DNA from: Bacteroidales bacterium
GTDB taxonomy: Bacteria; Bacteroidota; Bacteroidia; Bacteroidales; UBA932
DNA: 64,000 bases
NCBI GenBank assembly: GCA_021371955.1
Contig: JAJFVD010000003.1
Span: 372,001 to 436,000, forward strand
Direction of reading: 5' to 3'
This document shows, in pieces, positions 15,606 to 25,058 of this stretch. The notes beneath the pieces are model-generated. The model saw only the letters and a list, made by a program, of their open reading frames with translations. It was not told the origin of the DNA and did not search any database. Made by a program: the position numbers and the translations under genes. The stretch's first letter is position 1, and every line of letters begins with the position of its first letter.

Positions 15606-16217
15606 ATGTATTTAAACCCACCAAAATTTTTAAGAAAACTCTTTCCCTCCTTTATCTGGAGTTTTGATAATGAAACTGATGGGATATATCTCACCTTCGA
15701 CGACGGTCCAAGACCGGAAGTTACTCCGTGGATTCTTGATCAACTCGACAGATATAATGCCAAGGCTACTTTTTTTTGCATAGGCAAGAATGTTGAGCTT
15801 TATCCGGAACTGTACGAGGAGATACTAAGAAGAGGGCACGCAGTTGGCAATCATTCATACAGCCATGTTAAGGGATGGGGAATGGAAACAGGATTATACG
15901 TAAGAGACATTGACACTGCATCCGATCTTATCCATTCAAACCTTTTCCGCCCGCCTTATGCGCGAATAGGTCCCAATCAGGCAAGAGTTCTTAGCGAGAG
16001 ATATAAAATTGTGATGTGGAATGTTGTAAGCAGGGACTATAGCAAAAGAGTATCCGGTCGCAAATGCGTGAAAAATGTACTTCCACACCTTAAACCAGGT
16101 GCTGTTATTGTTTTTCATGACTCAATAAAGAGCTCCAAAAACTTATGGTATGCACTTCCCAGAGTTCTGGAAGCAATTAAGGCGAAAGAATACAGATGTA
16201 AAAAGATAGAAATTTAA
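15606..16217 (+). CDS. polysaccharide deacetylase (NodB homology domain)
   Basis: The 203-aa protein is almost entirely a carbohydrate esterase family 4 domain. It has motif 1 TFDDGP with the catalytic Asp and metal Asp, motif 2 HSYSHVKG with two metal-binding His, and motif 3 RPPYAR. The C-terminal VFHDSIKS matches the motif-5 histidine region. Such enzymes remove N-acetyl or other acyl groups from peptidoglycan or polysaccharide. No signal peptide is evident, only a short basic N-terminus (MYLNPPKFLRKLFPSFIW). It abuts purD without a gap. Confidence 0.9.
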   Translation: MYLNPPKFLRKLFPSFIWSFDNETDGIYLTFDDGPRPEVTPWILDQLDRYNAKATFFCIGKNVELYPELYEEILRRGHAVGNHSYSHVKGWGMETGLYVRDIDTASDLIHSNLFRPPYARIGPNQARVLSERYKIVMWNVVSRDYSKRVSGRKCVKNVLPHLKPGAVIVFHDSIKSSKNLWYALPRVLEAIKAKEYRCKKIEI

Positions 16218-17504
16218 ATGATAAAAGCACTCATTATTGGTTCCGGAGGAAGAGAACATGCGCTTGCATGGAAACTGAGCAGCAGTCCGCTGCTGGAGCA
16301 GTTGTACTGTGCGCCGGGAAATCCAGGAACAGCAAAAATGGCAATCAATCTGGATATAAATATTAAAGATTTTGCCCAGATTAAGAACGCAGTTCTGGAG
16401 AATTCCATCGGTATGGTTGTTGTTGGTCCGGAAGATCCGCTTGTAAACGGATTGCGGGATTTTTTTGAAAACGATTCTCAACTGAAAGATATAGTATTTG
16501 TAGGTCCCGGAAGAGAAGGAGCGAAACTTGAAGGAAGCAAGGACTTTGCAAAATCATTTATGCACAGGTGGAATATTCCAACAGCTGCCTACAGGAGTTT
16601 CGACTCAAATAAACCCGAAGAGGCGATTGATTTTCTACAAACACTTAAACCTCCGTTCGTTATTAAGGCAGACGGACTTGCTGCCGGGAAGGGTGTTATA
16701 ATAGCAGATAACCTGCAACTTGCCAAAGATGAACTAAGAGCAATGATGGGAGGAAAGTTTGGTGAAGCCGGGAAAAAAGTAGTGATTGAAGAGTTTCTTA
16801 ACGGAATTGAATTGTCTGTTTTTGTCCTTACAGACGGGGATAATTACCTCATATTGCCTGAAGCGAAGGATTACAAGAGAATAGGAGAGGGTGATACCGG
16901 ACTGAACACAGGAGGTATGGGCGCTGTTTCTCCCGTTCCTTTTGCAGGAAGCGAATTCATGAAAAAAGTTGAAGAGAGAGTTATCAAGCCAACAATCTTA
17001 GGATTAAAGGCCGATGGTATTAAATATCAGGGTTTCATTTTTATTGGGCTGATGAATTGCGGAGGAGACCCTTATGTAATTGAATACAATGTAAGAATGG
17101 GGGACCCCGAGACTGAAGCGGTTGTCCCAAGAATAAAAAGCGACCTTCTTTCTCATTTTGCCGCTCTGGGACGTGGAGAACTTTGCAATGAAAAAATGTT
17201 ACACTCGTCCGGAACATCATTGACAATAGTTGCCGTTTCCGGCGGATATCCCGAAGAGTATAAAAAAGGTTATAAAATTACCGGAACAGAGGAATTAAAA
17301 GATTCATTATTGTTCCATTCCGGAACTGCACAACTGTCTGGGGATATAGTAACAAACGGAGGACGGGTTCTTGCTCTGACGGTAAACGCTAAGGACATTG
17401 CTTCTGCAAGAGAAATTGCATATTCTCAGATTGAGAAGATAAATTTTAATGGAATTTATTTTAGAAGAGACCTGGGTCTTGATCTTATAAATTTCTCAAA
17501 ATAA
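16218..17504 (+). CDS. purD: phosphoribosylamine-glycine ligase (GAR synthetase)
   Basis: The 428-aa enzyme performs the second step of de novo purine synthesis, joining glycine to phosphoribosylamine with ATP. The N-terminal domain starts MIKALIIGSGGREHALAWKL, the signature is PGNPGTAK, and the ATP-grasp domain contains FVIKADGLAAGKGV, GGMGAVSP, and metal-binding EYNVRMGDPETEAV. Length is normal. Its ATG immediately follows the deacetylase stop, suggesting coupling. purM lies 8 kb downstream in another cluster. Confidence 0.98.
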   Translation: MIKALIIGSGGREHALAWKLSSSPLLEQLYCAPGNPGTAKMAINLDINIKDFAQIKNAVLENSIGMVVVGPEDPLVNGLRDFFENDSQLKDIVFVGPGREGAKLEGSKDFAKSFMHRWNIPTAAYRSFDSNKPEEAIDFLQTLKPPFVIKADGLAAGKGVIIADNLQLAKDELRAMMGGKFGEAGKKVVIEEFLNGIELSVFVLTDGDNYLILPEAKDYKRIGEGDTGLNTGGMGAVSPVPFAGSEFMKKVEERVIKPTILGLKADGIKYQGFIFIGLMNCGGDPYVIEYNVRMGDPETEAVVPRIKSDLLSHFAALGRGELCNEKMLHSSGTSLTIVAVSGGYPEEYKKGYKITGTEELKDSLLFHSGTAQLSGDIVTNGGRVLALTVNAKDIASAREIAYSQIEKINFNGIYFRRDLGLDLINFSK

Positions 17505-17511
17505 AAGCATT

Positions 17512-18486
17512 ATGAAAAAGAGAGGATACAACTTTGTGGCTAATCCGTTATTTCTCGGATTGCTGTTGGTTCTTCTCTGTTTGTCTGCACTGTATGCCCC
17601 CGACAAAAGCTTTACAAGTGAATGGATACCAATTCTGATATCGTTTTTTGACACCTCTTTTTATACAAGGGAAATTTCCATAATTCTGTCGTCTCTTGCT
17701 ATTGGCTTTACTGCAATATCCCTTTATTTTATCGGATTGAATATGCTTGGAACAGGAAAAAATAAATTTATCCTGCCTTTGTTGTTCCTAATATTTGTAT
17801 TTATCTCTCCCGAATCGATATATTTTTCCGGAAGCTCTTTTGCCGCACCGCTTTTTTTATGGTCAATCTATTTTACAATCCGGTCAAAAAAGAGTGACCT
17901 TAACTGCTTCATTGCAGGTTTTCTTATTTCACTTTCGTTGCTTTTCGACCCTCATACTGCTCTCCTCATCCCTCTGGTACTATACTATATTTTTATCTCC
18001 AGAGGATTTTCATTAAGAACTGCAGTATATATCATTACTTCTATTCTTATCCCCCTGATTTTTCTGTTCTCTCTGAGGTATCTTCTTTTTCAGGATGCTA
18101 CTTTGTTTGCAGAGTTACTCATAACGGAACTGATTAAAATTTCAACCTTCGAATTTACCCTTGAAAGTGTAGCGGAATTTACTATTATCGCGGCTTTTGC
18201 AATTATTCTCTTATCGGCAGTTGCCCATATACTTTCGGAAAGGGGAAGGTATGGAATAATAAAATCTATAGCGTATACCAGGTTTATTATGCTTTTATTG
18301 TTTTGTATATTAATCCTTTTTCTTTACCCCGATGCTGAAGGCAGTCTGTCTACCATTATTGCTGTTCCGGCTTCAGTTGTAGCCTCGGAATATCTTGTAA
18401 ACTATGAGAAAAGCAATAAGCACCATATTCAGTTCCTAATTCTGATTATGTTGATAATAGTCAACAGAATAGCCGATTTTATCTAG
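17512..18486 (+). CDS. polytopic membrane protein (DUF6427-like)
   Basis: The 324-aa product is dominated by about eight to ten hydrophobic segments (for example NPLFLGLLLVLLCLSALYA and IISILIPLIFLF-like stretches) with short loops and few charged residues. It resembles the DUF6427 membrane proteins of Bacteroidota that often neighbour purD, but I cannot verify the family. No catalytic motif is seen. It lies 7 nt after purD and 13 nt before an exported protein gene, so it is probably in one transcript. Confidence 0.65.
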   Translation: MKKRGYNFVANPLFLGLLLVLLCLSALYAPDKSFTSEWIPILISFFDTSFYTREISIILSSLAIGFTAISLYFIGLNMLGTGKNKFILPLLFLIFVFISPESIYFSGSSFAAPLFLWSIYFTIRSKKSDLNCFIAGFLISLSLLFDPHTALLIPLVLYYIFISRGFSLRTAVYIITSILIPLIFLFSLRYLLFQDATLFAELLITELIKISTFEFTLESVAEFTIIAAFAIILLSAVAHILSERGRYGIIKSIAYTRFIMLLLFCILILFLYPDAEGSLSTIIAVPASVVASEYLVNYEKSNKHHIQFLILIMLIIVNRIADFI

Positions 18487-18499
18487 TATTAATTATATC

Positions 18500-19642
18500 A
18501 TGAAAATTAAGACCACGCTTCTATTTGTAACAGTGTTACTTTTTATCTCGTTCAATCAGGCATTTTCTCAAACGGAGTTCAGAAAAGGTAGCGTTATTAC
18601 AAAAGACGGGGTTACAATATCCGGTAATGTAGACTACCGGGGAGATGTTTTAATGTCAAATATCTGTACGTTTCAAAACACTACGACCGGCGAAATTGTT
18701 AAATATTCTCCTGATGACCTGAAAGCATATTACTTTGAAAATGGTAAATACTTTGTAACCAAAGACATAAATGGAACTAAAAGTTTTTTTCAGCTACTTT
18801 TTGAAGGTCCGGTAAATATCTATTTTTCAAAAAGCACCGGAGAAGATCTTTATTATATAGAAAATGAGACTGACGGCCTCTCTCCTTTATCATATAAAAT
18901 GCGTTCATTCAACAGCGAAGGGATAACCGTTTCCCAACCAACAACGGTACACCAGGGAACGCTTCTCCACTACATGAAAGATGCTCCGGAACTTTCTGAA
19001 AAAATCAATAAAATGGGAAGGCCGGTAGATAAAACGCTTGTGAATCTGGCAAAGGAATATACAAGGAGTGTAACAAATGGTGATAATTTTAAGGTCTTTC
19101 AATACAACAAATCAACATTTAAATTTAAAATAGAACCTGTTGCCGGACTGATTTCCTTTTCCGGTTATGAAAAAATATTTAAAGAAGACGATTACTCTTA
19201 TCAGCCGGAGCAGATGGCAAAGAAGAAAAGTATCATTGCAGGGGCCTTTCTTAATATGTGGATTCCCGGTGGTAATGAAAAGCTTTATCTTCGCACCGGT
19301 GTATTATTCTCAAAAGGTGCGGTATACCATTATGTTTATATTATTGAAGGAGGCGAAGGGGTGAGAGTTACTCAGGAAAGAAACATTGTAAAAATTCCCC
19401 TGATGATTGAATATATTTATCCAAAAGGGATTTTCAGACCAAAATTCGGATACGGCGTAACTCTGGCATCGCCTTACTCAATTTCTACAACAGTAATGGC
19501 CGGATTTGACATGAAGATAAGCAAACACATATCGTGGAGTGCGAATGCAGATTTTGACTTTTATCCCCTGGGCTCAATATTTTTTATACCCAATAACTTC
19601 CTGTCTGTTTCTGTCCTGACCGGGATTTCAATATCCCTGTAA
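18500..19642 (+). CDS. exported outer-membrane beta-barrel-like protein
   Basis: The 380-aa protein has a signal peptide ending near AFSQTEF. The N-terminal region (FRKGSVITKDGVTISGNVDYRG, then CTFQNTTTGEIVKYSPDDLKAYYFENGKYFVTKDI) is a beta-rich domain common in Bacteroidota exported proteins. The C-terminal half shows alternating strands (LYLRTGVLFSKGAVYHYVYII, RPKFGYGVTLAS, SVSVLTGISISL) typical of a small outer-membrane barrel. Function unknown. It is last in the deacetylase-purD transcript unit, with a strong hairpin about 80 nt downstream. Confidence 0.7.
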   Translation: MKIKTTLLFVTVLLFISFNQAFSQTEFRKGSVITKDGVTISGNVDYRGDVLMSNICTFQNTTTGEIVKYSPDDLKAYYFENGKYFVTKDINGTKSFFQLLFEGPVNIYFSKSTGEDLYYIENETDGLSPLSYKMRSFNSEGITVSQPTTVHQGTLLHYMKDAPELSEKINKMGRPVDKTLVNLAKEYTRSVTNGDNFKVFQYNKSTFKFKIEPVAGLISFSGYEKIFKEDDYSYQPEQMAKKKSIIAGAFLNMWIPGGNEKLYLRTGVLFSKGAVYHYVYIIEGGEGVRVTQERNIVKIPLMIEYIYPKGIFRPKFGYGVTLASPYSISTTVMAGFDMKISKHISWSANADFDFYPLGSIFFIPNNFLSVSVLTGISISL

Positions 19643-19722
19643 TACCTATAACACCTCAGTAGGCGTAGACCTGCGACGAAGGAGCACCTATTTTGACGCT
19701 CATGCTGTTAACAATAAACGAC

Positions 19723-19765
19723 TTACTAAAAAGGATGGCATCTATGATGCCATCCTTTTTAGTAA
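19723..19765. terminator. perfect 20-bp hairpin, probable bidirectional terminator
   Basis: TTACTAAAAAGGATGGCATC (19723-19742) and its exact complement (19746-19765) flank a TAT loop, with A and T runs at the base of the stem on both strands. It lies 80 nt after the barrel protein gene. The 80 nt before it (19643-19722) hold no gene that I can see. Confidence 0.75.
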
Positions 19766-19817
19766 CAGTCTCTTTATGAGCAATATGACTCGGTCAAAAA
19801 TGCAAGAAGCAAGGTCT

Positions 19818-19977
19818 CCGGCGGCGGGTCGAAAATCTCTTTGTACTTTCTTAATTCTTCCAACCAATTTCGGAGGGCGATTCGGCCGGAACGAGCATCG
19901 CGAGCGAGGACGCACAAGCCCGAAGAAATTGGTTGGAAGAATGTTGATAACACAAAGAATACTCAACCCGACGCCGG
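19818..19977. repeat. structured fold-back repeat, copy B
   Basis: The inner arms ATTCTTCCAACCAATTTC (19854-19871) and GAAATTGGTTGGAAGAAT (19925-19942) are perfect over 18 bp. Outer pairs are TCTTTGT/ACAAAGA (19838-19844 with 19952-19958) and CCGGCGGCGGGT/ACCCGACGCCGG (19818-19829 with 19966-19977), all centred on about 19898. The 53-nt core shares two blocks exactly with copy A: GAGGGCGATTCGGCCGGA (19873-19890) and GAGGACGCACAAGCC (19906-19920). It occupies the centre of a 413-nt gap between converging transcription units. Open frames through it exist in several registers but look artefactual. Confidence 0.88.
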
Positions 19978-20000
19978 GGATTCGGCTGAGAGTAGAAGCA

Positions 20001-20033
20001 AAAAAACAGGCTGCCTAAAAAATAGACAGCCTG
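20001..20033 (-). terminator. terminator of the aminotransferase transcript
   Basis: CAGGCTG (20007-20013) pairs with CAGCCTG (20027-20033), and on the minus strand it is followed by TGTTTTTTTGC. It is 23 nt past the aminotransferase stop. Confidence 0.8.
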
Positions 20034-20055
20034 AAGTCAAGTTGTAAAAATAGTC

Positions 20056-21255
20056 TTAGATTGTACGGCCGGGATATTGTTTAAGAGCCACTTCAAGACA
20101 TTTCATTGCAGCCTTGAGATCATCTATTTTCAAAACGTAGGCAATACGAACTTCGTTTGTGCCTTTTCCCGGAGTTGCATAAAAACCGGCAGCAGGGGCA
20201 ACCATTACGGTTTGTTTCTCATACTCGAAATCCTCAAGCAGCCATTGAGCGAACTTGTCGCTGTCGTCTACAGGAAGTTTTGCTATTGTGTAGAAAGCAC
20301 CCATAGGTTTTGGACTGAAAACACCCTCCATTTTGTTCAGAGCTTCAATAGTAAAGTCCCTGCGTTGGATATATTCTGAGCGTACTGCCTGGAAATATTC
20401 TTTAGGAGTGTTCAATGCGCCTTCTGCAGCTATCTGTCCGTATGCAGGAGAGCAAAGTCTTGCCTGAGCATACTTAAGAACTGCTTTCATCACCTCTTTG
20501 TTCTTAGAAACTATTGCGCCGATTCTAACTCCGCAAAGGCTATAACGTTTCGATACCGAATCGAGGAGAATTACATTCTGCTCAAGACCTTTGAGGTGCA
20601 TGCATGAGAAATGCGGTTCGTCTGTGTAGCAGAATTCTCTGTATACTTCGTCGGAATAAATAAAGATTTTATGTTTAATGGCAATCTCTCCGAGTTTAAC
20701 CAAAGATTCTTTTGTGTATAAAGTTCCGGTAGGGTTGCCTGGGTTACATATTATGATTCCTTTTGTCTTTGGGGTTATGCGTTTTTCAATCTCTGCCATA
20801 TCGGGAAGAGCAAAGCCATTTTCAATAGTTGTTGCTACAGGCTTTAGGATAACATCATTCTGAAGGGCGAAAGAGTTGTAATTTGTATAGAAAGGCTCCA
20901 TAACAATTACCTCATCGTCCGGATTGCAGGTAATGGCAAGAGCAATCTGAAGAGCTTCGCTGCCACCGGTTGTGATGTTAATTTCATCGGCAGTAACGTT
21001 AATATTTATCCCCTGATAGTATTTTGCCAGACCCTCTCTGTATGTTTCAATACCGGCAGAGTGCGGATAAGGAATCAGTGAAGGGGTTGCGTTTTTGACA
21101 GCGTCAAGGGCTTCTTTTGGCGAGGCAATGTCGGGCTGACCAATGTTAAGGTGATATACCTTTACTCCTCTCTTTTTTGCTGCTTCTGCAAAGGGAACCA
21201 ATTTTCTGATTGGTGAAGCAGGCATTGAATTCGCCTTGTTAGATAATGTAAGCAT
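20056..21255 (-). CDS. pyridoxal-phosphate aminotransferase, class I (aspartate aminotransferase-like)
   Basis: The 399-aa protein is a fold-type I PLP aminotransferase. The N-terminal KLVPFAEAAKKRGVKVYHLNIGQPDI, the NPGNPTGTLY loop, a YSDEVYREF strand and the PLP lysine in DSVSKRYSLCGVRIG are all present. The C-terminal arginine region EVRIAYVLKIDDL binds the substrate carboxylate. Close relatives are annotated as aspartate aminotransferases, but the class is broad in specificity. It follows the PBP4 gene by 36 nt on the same strand, possibly co-transcribed, and ends in a clear terminator. Confidence 0.92.
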   Translation of the reverse strand: MLTLSNKANSMPASPIRKLVPFAEAAKKRGVKVYHLNIGQPDIASPKEALDAVKNATPSLIPYPHSAGIETYREGLAKYYQGININVTADEINITTGGSEALQIALAITCNPDDEVIVMEPFYTNYNSFALQNDVILKPVATTIENGFALPDMAEIEKRITPKTKGIIICNPGNPTGTLYTKESLVKLGEIAIKHKIFIYSDEVYREFCYTDEPHFSCMHLKGLEQNVILLDSVSKRYSLCGVRIGAIVSKNKEVMKAVLKYAQARLCSPAYGQIAAEGALNTPKEYFQAVRSEYIQRRDFTIEALNKMEGVFSPKPMGAFYTIAKLPVDDSDKFAQWLLEDFEYEKQTVMVAPAAGFYATPGKGTNEVRIAYVLKIDDLKAAMKCLEVALKQYPGRTI

Positions 21256-21291
21256 TTCTATAATTTTTTATGTTATATATTTAATTAAGTT

Positions 21292-22752
21292 CTATTTCAA
21301 TAATTCTTTCATAAATCCTTCAATACCTACCTGCATCTGAGCCGTTCTTGCCGAGTAGTTGTTTGTAAGAATTGCAAAATAGTACATTCCGCCATCTTGC
21401 CTCTCTACATAACCGGCATAACATTTTACGTTGGACAGCGATCCGCTTTTGGCATGCAACCTCGATTTTACGGCAGGTTCCATATCAGTCAGAACATTTT
21501 TTAATGTCCCCGGACCACCTGGCTGAGGCAGGCTTTTAAAAAAGTCTCCAAAGGTATTGCTTTCTTTCAATAAAGAGAAATATTTGCAGAAAAATCTTGC
21601 AGACACATAGTTCTGTCTTGAAAGCCCGCTTCCGTCAACCTGAGTATATCCCTTTGAGGAGAGTCCCATCTCTTTGAAAAGCCTCAGAACAGCCACTCTT
21701 GATGAGTCGTAGGAACCTGTTCCGGTAATTGTTTTTCCGATTGTCTTAAACAGGGTCTCTGCGTAAAAATTGTTGCTTATCCTGTTTGTTACATTAATTA
21801 TTGATGCAAGTTTAGGAGACTTTGTCTCTCCGATTACCTGAATCTGATCATAAGGAGCCACTTTATAAATGCGCGAGTCGTATGACAGGGCATTGCTCTT
21901 TATGTTTTGTGTAAGCAGATACTTTCTGAACTCTTCTGCACAGCCTGCTCCCGGAAATTTATTTGATCCGGTAAATTCAATAATTTCCCTGTCGGCAGGA
22001 ACGGTACCAGAGAATCTTATTACTCTTGCAAGATCCGTTGTATGGTATGAACTTCTGTCGCCACTCTTTTTTGGCGCAACTTTTATGTCGTTTTCAATTA
22101 TCATTCCAGGAACAACAGGGTATGTGCCAACTATATTTACAGCATCGCCCTCAACGCCCGAATGGACAAATTTAAATTCCTGGGTATTTTCCATAAATGC
22201 AAGTCCGGAAGGTCCGCTCCCAAAGGTTGGGCCGAGGTTGCTTATTGCCCAGCTCTCAGGAATGATTTCATTCTCAAAATACCTTTCATCGCCAATGATA
22301 TTTCCTTTAATTGTTGCAATTCCGGCCAGTTTTATTGACTCTGCCCATATCCCGAAAATTGAATCAATAGGGTAGGCAACTGTATCTCTTGAGCCAAGAG
22401 TAGGGTCACCGCCTCCGATAATATATAAATCGCCGTTAAGCACTCCGTCTTTTATGTATCCTGTGTATCCGATTTTAGTCGTGAACCTGTACTCCGGCCC
22501 AAGTAATCTGAGTGCCATGCCTGTCGAAATAGTCTTCATTGTAGAAGCTGTAAGAAGGGGCATGTCCGGGTTCCATGATGCGACATTACGGCCCTTTTCG
22601 TCCATTACCATTATGCTCACAGCAGCATTTGTGTACAATGTGTCCTGTTTTAACTGGTTAATGTATTTCTGGACATTGTTTTCGCGGGCTTCTGCAGATA
22701 CCTGAGTAAAGAAAGCAGAAATAAAAATCAGAAAAATGACGGCCTGTTTCAT
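21292..22752 (-). CDS. dacB: D-alanyl-D-alanine carboxypeptidase/endopeptidase (PBP4, S13 family)
   Basis: The 486-aa periplasmic penicillin-binding protein trims or cleaves peptidoglycan peptides. A signal peptide (MKQAVIFLIFISAFFTQVSAEA) precedes the SxxK motif STMK with Ser70 and Lys73, an SNN motif in ITNRISNNFYAE, and a KSG version of the KTG motif in HAKSGSL. The frame is open 12 codons upstream, but ATG 22752 gives the signal peptide and follows a -7 box at suitable distance. The long insertion between motif 1 and motif 2 is typical of S13 enzymes. Confidence 0.92.
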   Translation of the reverse strand: MKQAVIFLIFISAFFTQVSAEARENNVQKYINQLKQDTLYTNAAVSIMVMDEKGRNVASWNPDMPLLTASTMKTISTGMALRLLGPEYRFTTKIGYTGYIKDGVLNGDLYIIGGGDPTLGSRDTVAYPIDSIFGIWAESIKLAGIATIKGNIIGDERYFENEIIPESWAISNLGPTFGSGPSGLAFMENTQEFKFVHSGVEGDAVNIVGTYPVVPGMIIENDIKVAPKKSGDRSSYHTTDLARVIRFSGTVPADREIIEFTGSNKFPGAGCAEEFRKYLLTQNIKSNALSYDSRIYKVAPYDQIQVIGETKSPKLASIINVTNRISNNFYAETLFKTIGKTITGTGSYDSSRVAVLRLFKEMGLSSKGYTQVDGSGLSRQNYVSARFFCKYFSLLKESNTFGDFFKSLPQPGGPGTLKNVLTDMEPAVKSRLHAKSGSLSNVKCYAGYVERQDGGMYYFAILTNNYSARTAQMQVGIEGFMKELLK

Positions 22753-22777
22753 TTGTTTAAATTGTTTTGGTAAAGTA

Positions 22778-22811
22778 CAAATGTACAAAAATTGAATTCT
22801 CCTTATCCAAA
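22778..22811 (-). promoter_or_regulatory. promoter of dacB
   Basis: On the minus strand TTTG (22811-22808) and TACATTTG (22785-22778) are separated by 22 nt, slightly long for the consensus. The -7 box ends 25 nt before the ATG. Confidence 0.5.
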
Positions 22812-22818
22812 AAATAGT

Positions 22819-22826
22819 TACATTTG
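22819..22826 (+). promoter_or_regulatory. -7 box of glnN
   Basis: TACATTTG matches TAnnTTTG, 21 nt before the glnN ATG. The nearest upstream TTG is 24 nt away, so the -33 element is uncertain. It faces the divergent dacB promoter. Confidence 0.5.
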
Positions 22827-22847
22827 CCCGATTAAATCATTTGACCT

Positions 22848-25037
22848 ATGAGCAGTTTCAGAAAAAGAGCTCTTGACGAGTTCGCATCCCACAGACCAGA
22901 GAGATTTTTTGTAGAAAACCAGCCTGTTTCTGAATATTTTGGCCAGAACGTTTTTGATGTGGAGAAGATGAGGCGATATCTGTCTGCTGAGGCTTTTGAT
23001 GCAGTTCAGTCTGCCATCAATGAAGGCATAAGAATCGAGAGAGAGATAGCAAACCAGATTGCATCCGGGATGAAGGCCTGGGCAGTTGAGAGGGGTGCAA
23101 CACACTACACACACTGGTTTCATCCGCTTACAGACGCAACTGCGGAAAAGCACGAAGCTTTTGTTGACCCGTCAAAAAACGGAGGCGTATTTGAAAATTT
23201 CCGGGGAGACGCGCTTGTACAGCAGGAACCGGATGCCTCAAGTTTTCCTCACGGAGGTCTTAGAAATACATTTGAAGCCAGAGGATATACAGCATGGGAT
23301 CCAACATCTCCAGCATTTATAATTGACCAGACTTTGTGTATTCCAACAGTATTCGTGGCATATACAGGAGAATCCCTTGACCAGAAGACACCTCACCTTA
23401 AGTCGCTTCAAGCACTGGACAAAGCGGCAGTTGAGCTTGCATCACTCTTTGACCCTGCGGTTAAACGTGTAAATGTCATGCTGGGTATAGAACAGGAATA
23501 TTTTCTTGTAGACGAAGCTCTTTACAGGGCCCGTCCCGACCTTATGCTTTGCAACAGGACTCTTATAGGACATACCGCTGCAAAAGACCAGCAACTGGAG
23601 GACCACTATTTTGGAGCGATACCTTCCAGGGTAATGAATTATATGAAAGACTTCGAAACGGAGGCATATAAACTTGGTGTTGTACTAAAGACCCGCCATA
23701 ACGAAGTTGCTCCCAATCAGTTTGAATTTGCCCCTTATTTCAATGAGGCAAATTTATCTGTAGATCAGAATCTGATGATGATGATTCTAATGAGAAAAAT
23801 TGCCAAGAGACATAAACTTAAAGTAATTTTTCACGAGAAACCTTTTGCAGGAGTGAACGGGTCCGGAAAACACTGCAACTATTCAATGGTTACCAACAGG
23901 GGCGTGAACCTGCTCTCTCCCGGAAAAACTCCGGGTACAAATCTTCAGTTTCTCAGCTTCTTTGTTTCAATAATCCGCGCAGTATACGAGCATCATCATC
24001 TTTTGATGGCCAGCGTAGCTTCGTTGAACAACTCATACAGGCTGGGCGGGGGAGAAGCTCCTCCTGCTGTAATGTCTGTATTTATTGGCAGGACCCTTAC
24101 TACAATCCTTGATTCCATTGAGGAGTTCTCTGCTCATTCCGGCAAAGAGGGAGAACAGATTAACAAAAGACTTAATATTGTTGGTAAAATTCCTCAGATT
24201 CTTCCGGACAATACAGACAGAAACAGAACTTCGCCATTTGCATTTACAGGCAACAGATTTGAATTCAGGGCTGTAGGGTCGTCTGTTAACGTAGCGTCAA
24301 CAATATTTGTTTTAAATGCTGCGGTAGCGCAACAACTTGTCCGTTTCAAAAAACTGGTTCAGGCCAAAATTGACGGAGGTTCAACTCAGGACGAAGCCCT
24401 GCTCGATACAATCAGAGAATTTATAATTGAATCCAAAGCAATCCGTTTCGAAGGCAACGGATACAGCAAAGAGTGGCATGAAGAGGCAAAGAGAAGAGGC
24501 TTAAGAGGTATTTCCGATGTTCCGCAGGCCTACAAGGCATTTCTTGAGAAAGACACCCTTAAACTCATGAAAGAGACAGATGTACTCACGGAGAGAGAGG
24601 TGGAGGCAAGATATGAGGTAATGAATGAAATTTACCTGAAAAAGTTGCAGATTGAGGCAAGAGTGCTGGGAGATTTAACTGTTAACCACATAATACCTAC
24701 AGCAATCAAATTCCAAAACTCACTCATTCAGAATGTGCTCGGAATAAAAGAGATATTTGGTCCGGATGAATATAAGGTAATGTCGGAAAGACAGCTTATT
24801 GCAATAAAAAAGATTTCAGGATATATTGAGCAGCTCAGAAAGGATTTCCACTCTCTGGTAGAAGCCCGAAAAGAGGCAAATGTTATAGAAAGCTACTCCG
24901 AGAGGGCGCAGGCATATTCAAGTACTGTCCTTCCTTTTATGGAAAAAATGAGAGTTATCGCAGACAAGCTTGAGATGGTTGTGGATGATGAATTGTGGCC
25001 GCTCCCTAAGTACAGGGAACTTATGTTCTGGAGATAG
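22848..25037 (+). CDS. glnN: glutamine synthetase type III
   Basis: The 729-aa enzyme makes glutamine from glutamate, ammonia and ATP. Its length and sequence are those of GSIII, the large dodecameric form common in Bacteroidota. Diagnostic segments include RFFVENQPVSEYFGQNVF, THYTHWFHPLTDATAEKHEAFVDP, the metal-binding GIEQEYFLVD, KTRHNEVAPNQFEFAP, GVNGSGKHCNYS and NRTSPFAFTGNRFEFRAVGSS. The C-terminal 150 residues are the helical GSIII-specific extension. purM follows after 21 nt, so the two may share a transcript. Confidence 0.98.
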   Translation: MSSFRKRALDEFASHRPERFFVENQPVSEYFGQNVFDVEKMRRYLSAEAFDAVQSAINEGIRIEREIANQIASGMKAWAVERGATHYTHWFHPLTDATAEKHEAFVDPSKNGGVFENFRGDALVQQEPDASSFPHGGLRNTFEARGYTAWDPTSPAFIIDQTLCIPTVFVAYTGESLDQKTPHLKSLQALDKAAVELASLFDPAVKRVNVMLGIEQEYFLVDEALYRARPDLMLCNRTLIGHTAAKDQQLEDHYFGAIPSRVMNYMKDFETEAYKLGVVLKTRHNEVAPNQFEFAPYFNEANLSVDQNLMMMILMRKIAKRHKLKVIFHEKPFAGVNGSGKHCNYSMVTNRGVNLLSPGKTPGTNLQFLSFFVSIIRAVYEHHHLLMASVASLNNSYRLGGGEAPPAVMSVFIGRTLTTILDSIEEFSAHSGKEGEQINKRLNIVGKIPQILPDNTDRNRTSPFAFTGNRFEFRAVGSSVNVASTIFVLNAAVAQQLVRFKKLVQAKIDGGSTQDEALLDTIREFIIESKAIRFEGNGYSKEWHEEAKRRGLRGISDVPQAYKAFLEKDTLKLMKETDVLTEREVEARYEVMNEIYLKKLQIEARVLGDLTVNHIIPTAIKFQNSLIQNVLGIKEIFGPDEYKVMSERQLIAIKKISGYIEQLRKDFHSLVEARKEANVIESYSERAQAYSSTVLPFMEKMRVIADKLEMVVDDELWPLPKYRELMFWR

Positions 25038-25058
25038 AAATTATTTGAAAAAAAAGAT

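Noticed and set aside
19742..20047. Overlapping open frames on both strands across repeat copy B
   Set aside because: Three frames are open through the palindrome because it lacks stops by chance. The conserved features are base-pairing and core nucleotides, not codons, and copy A does not keep the frames.
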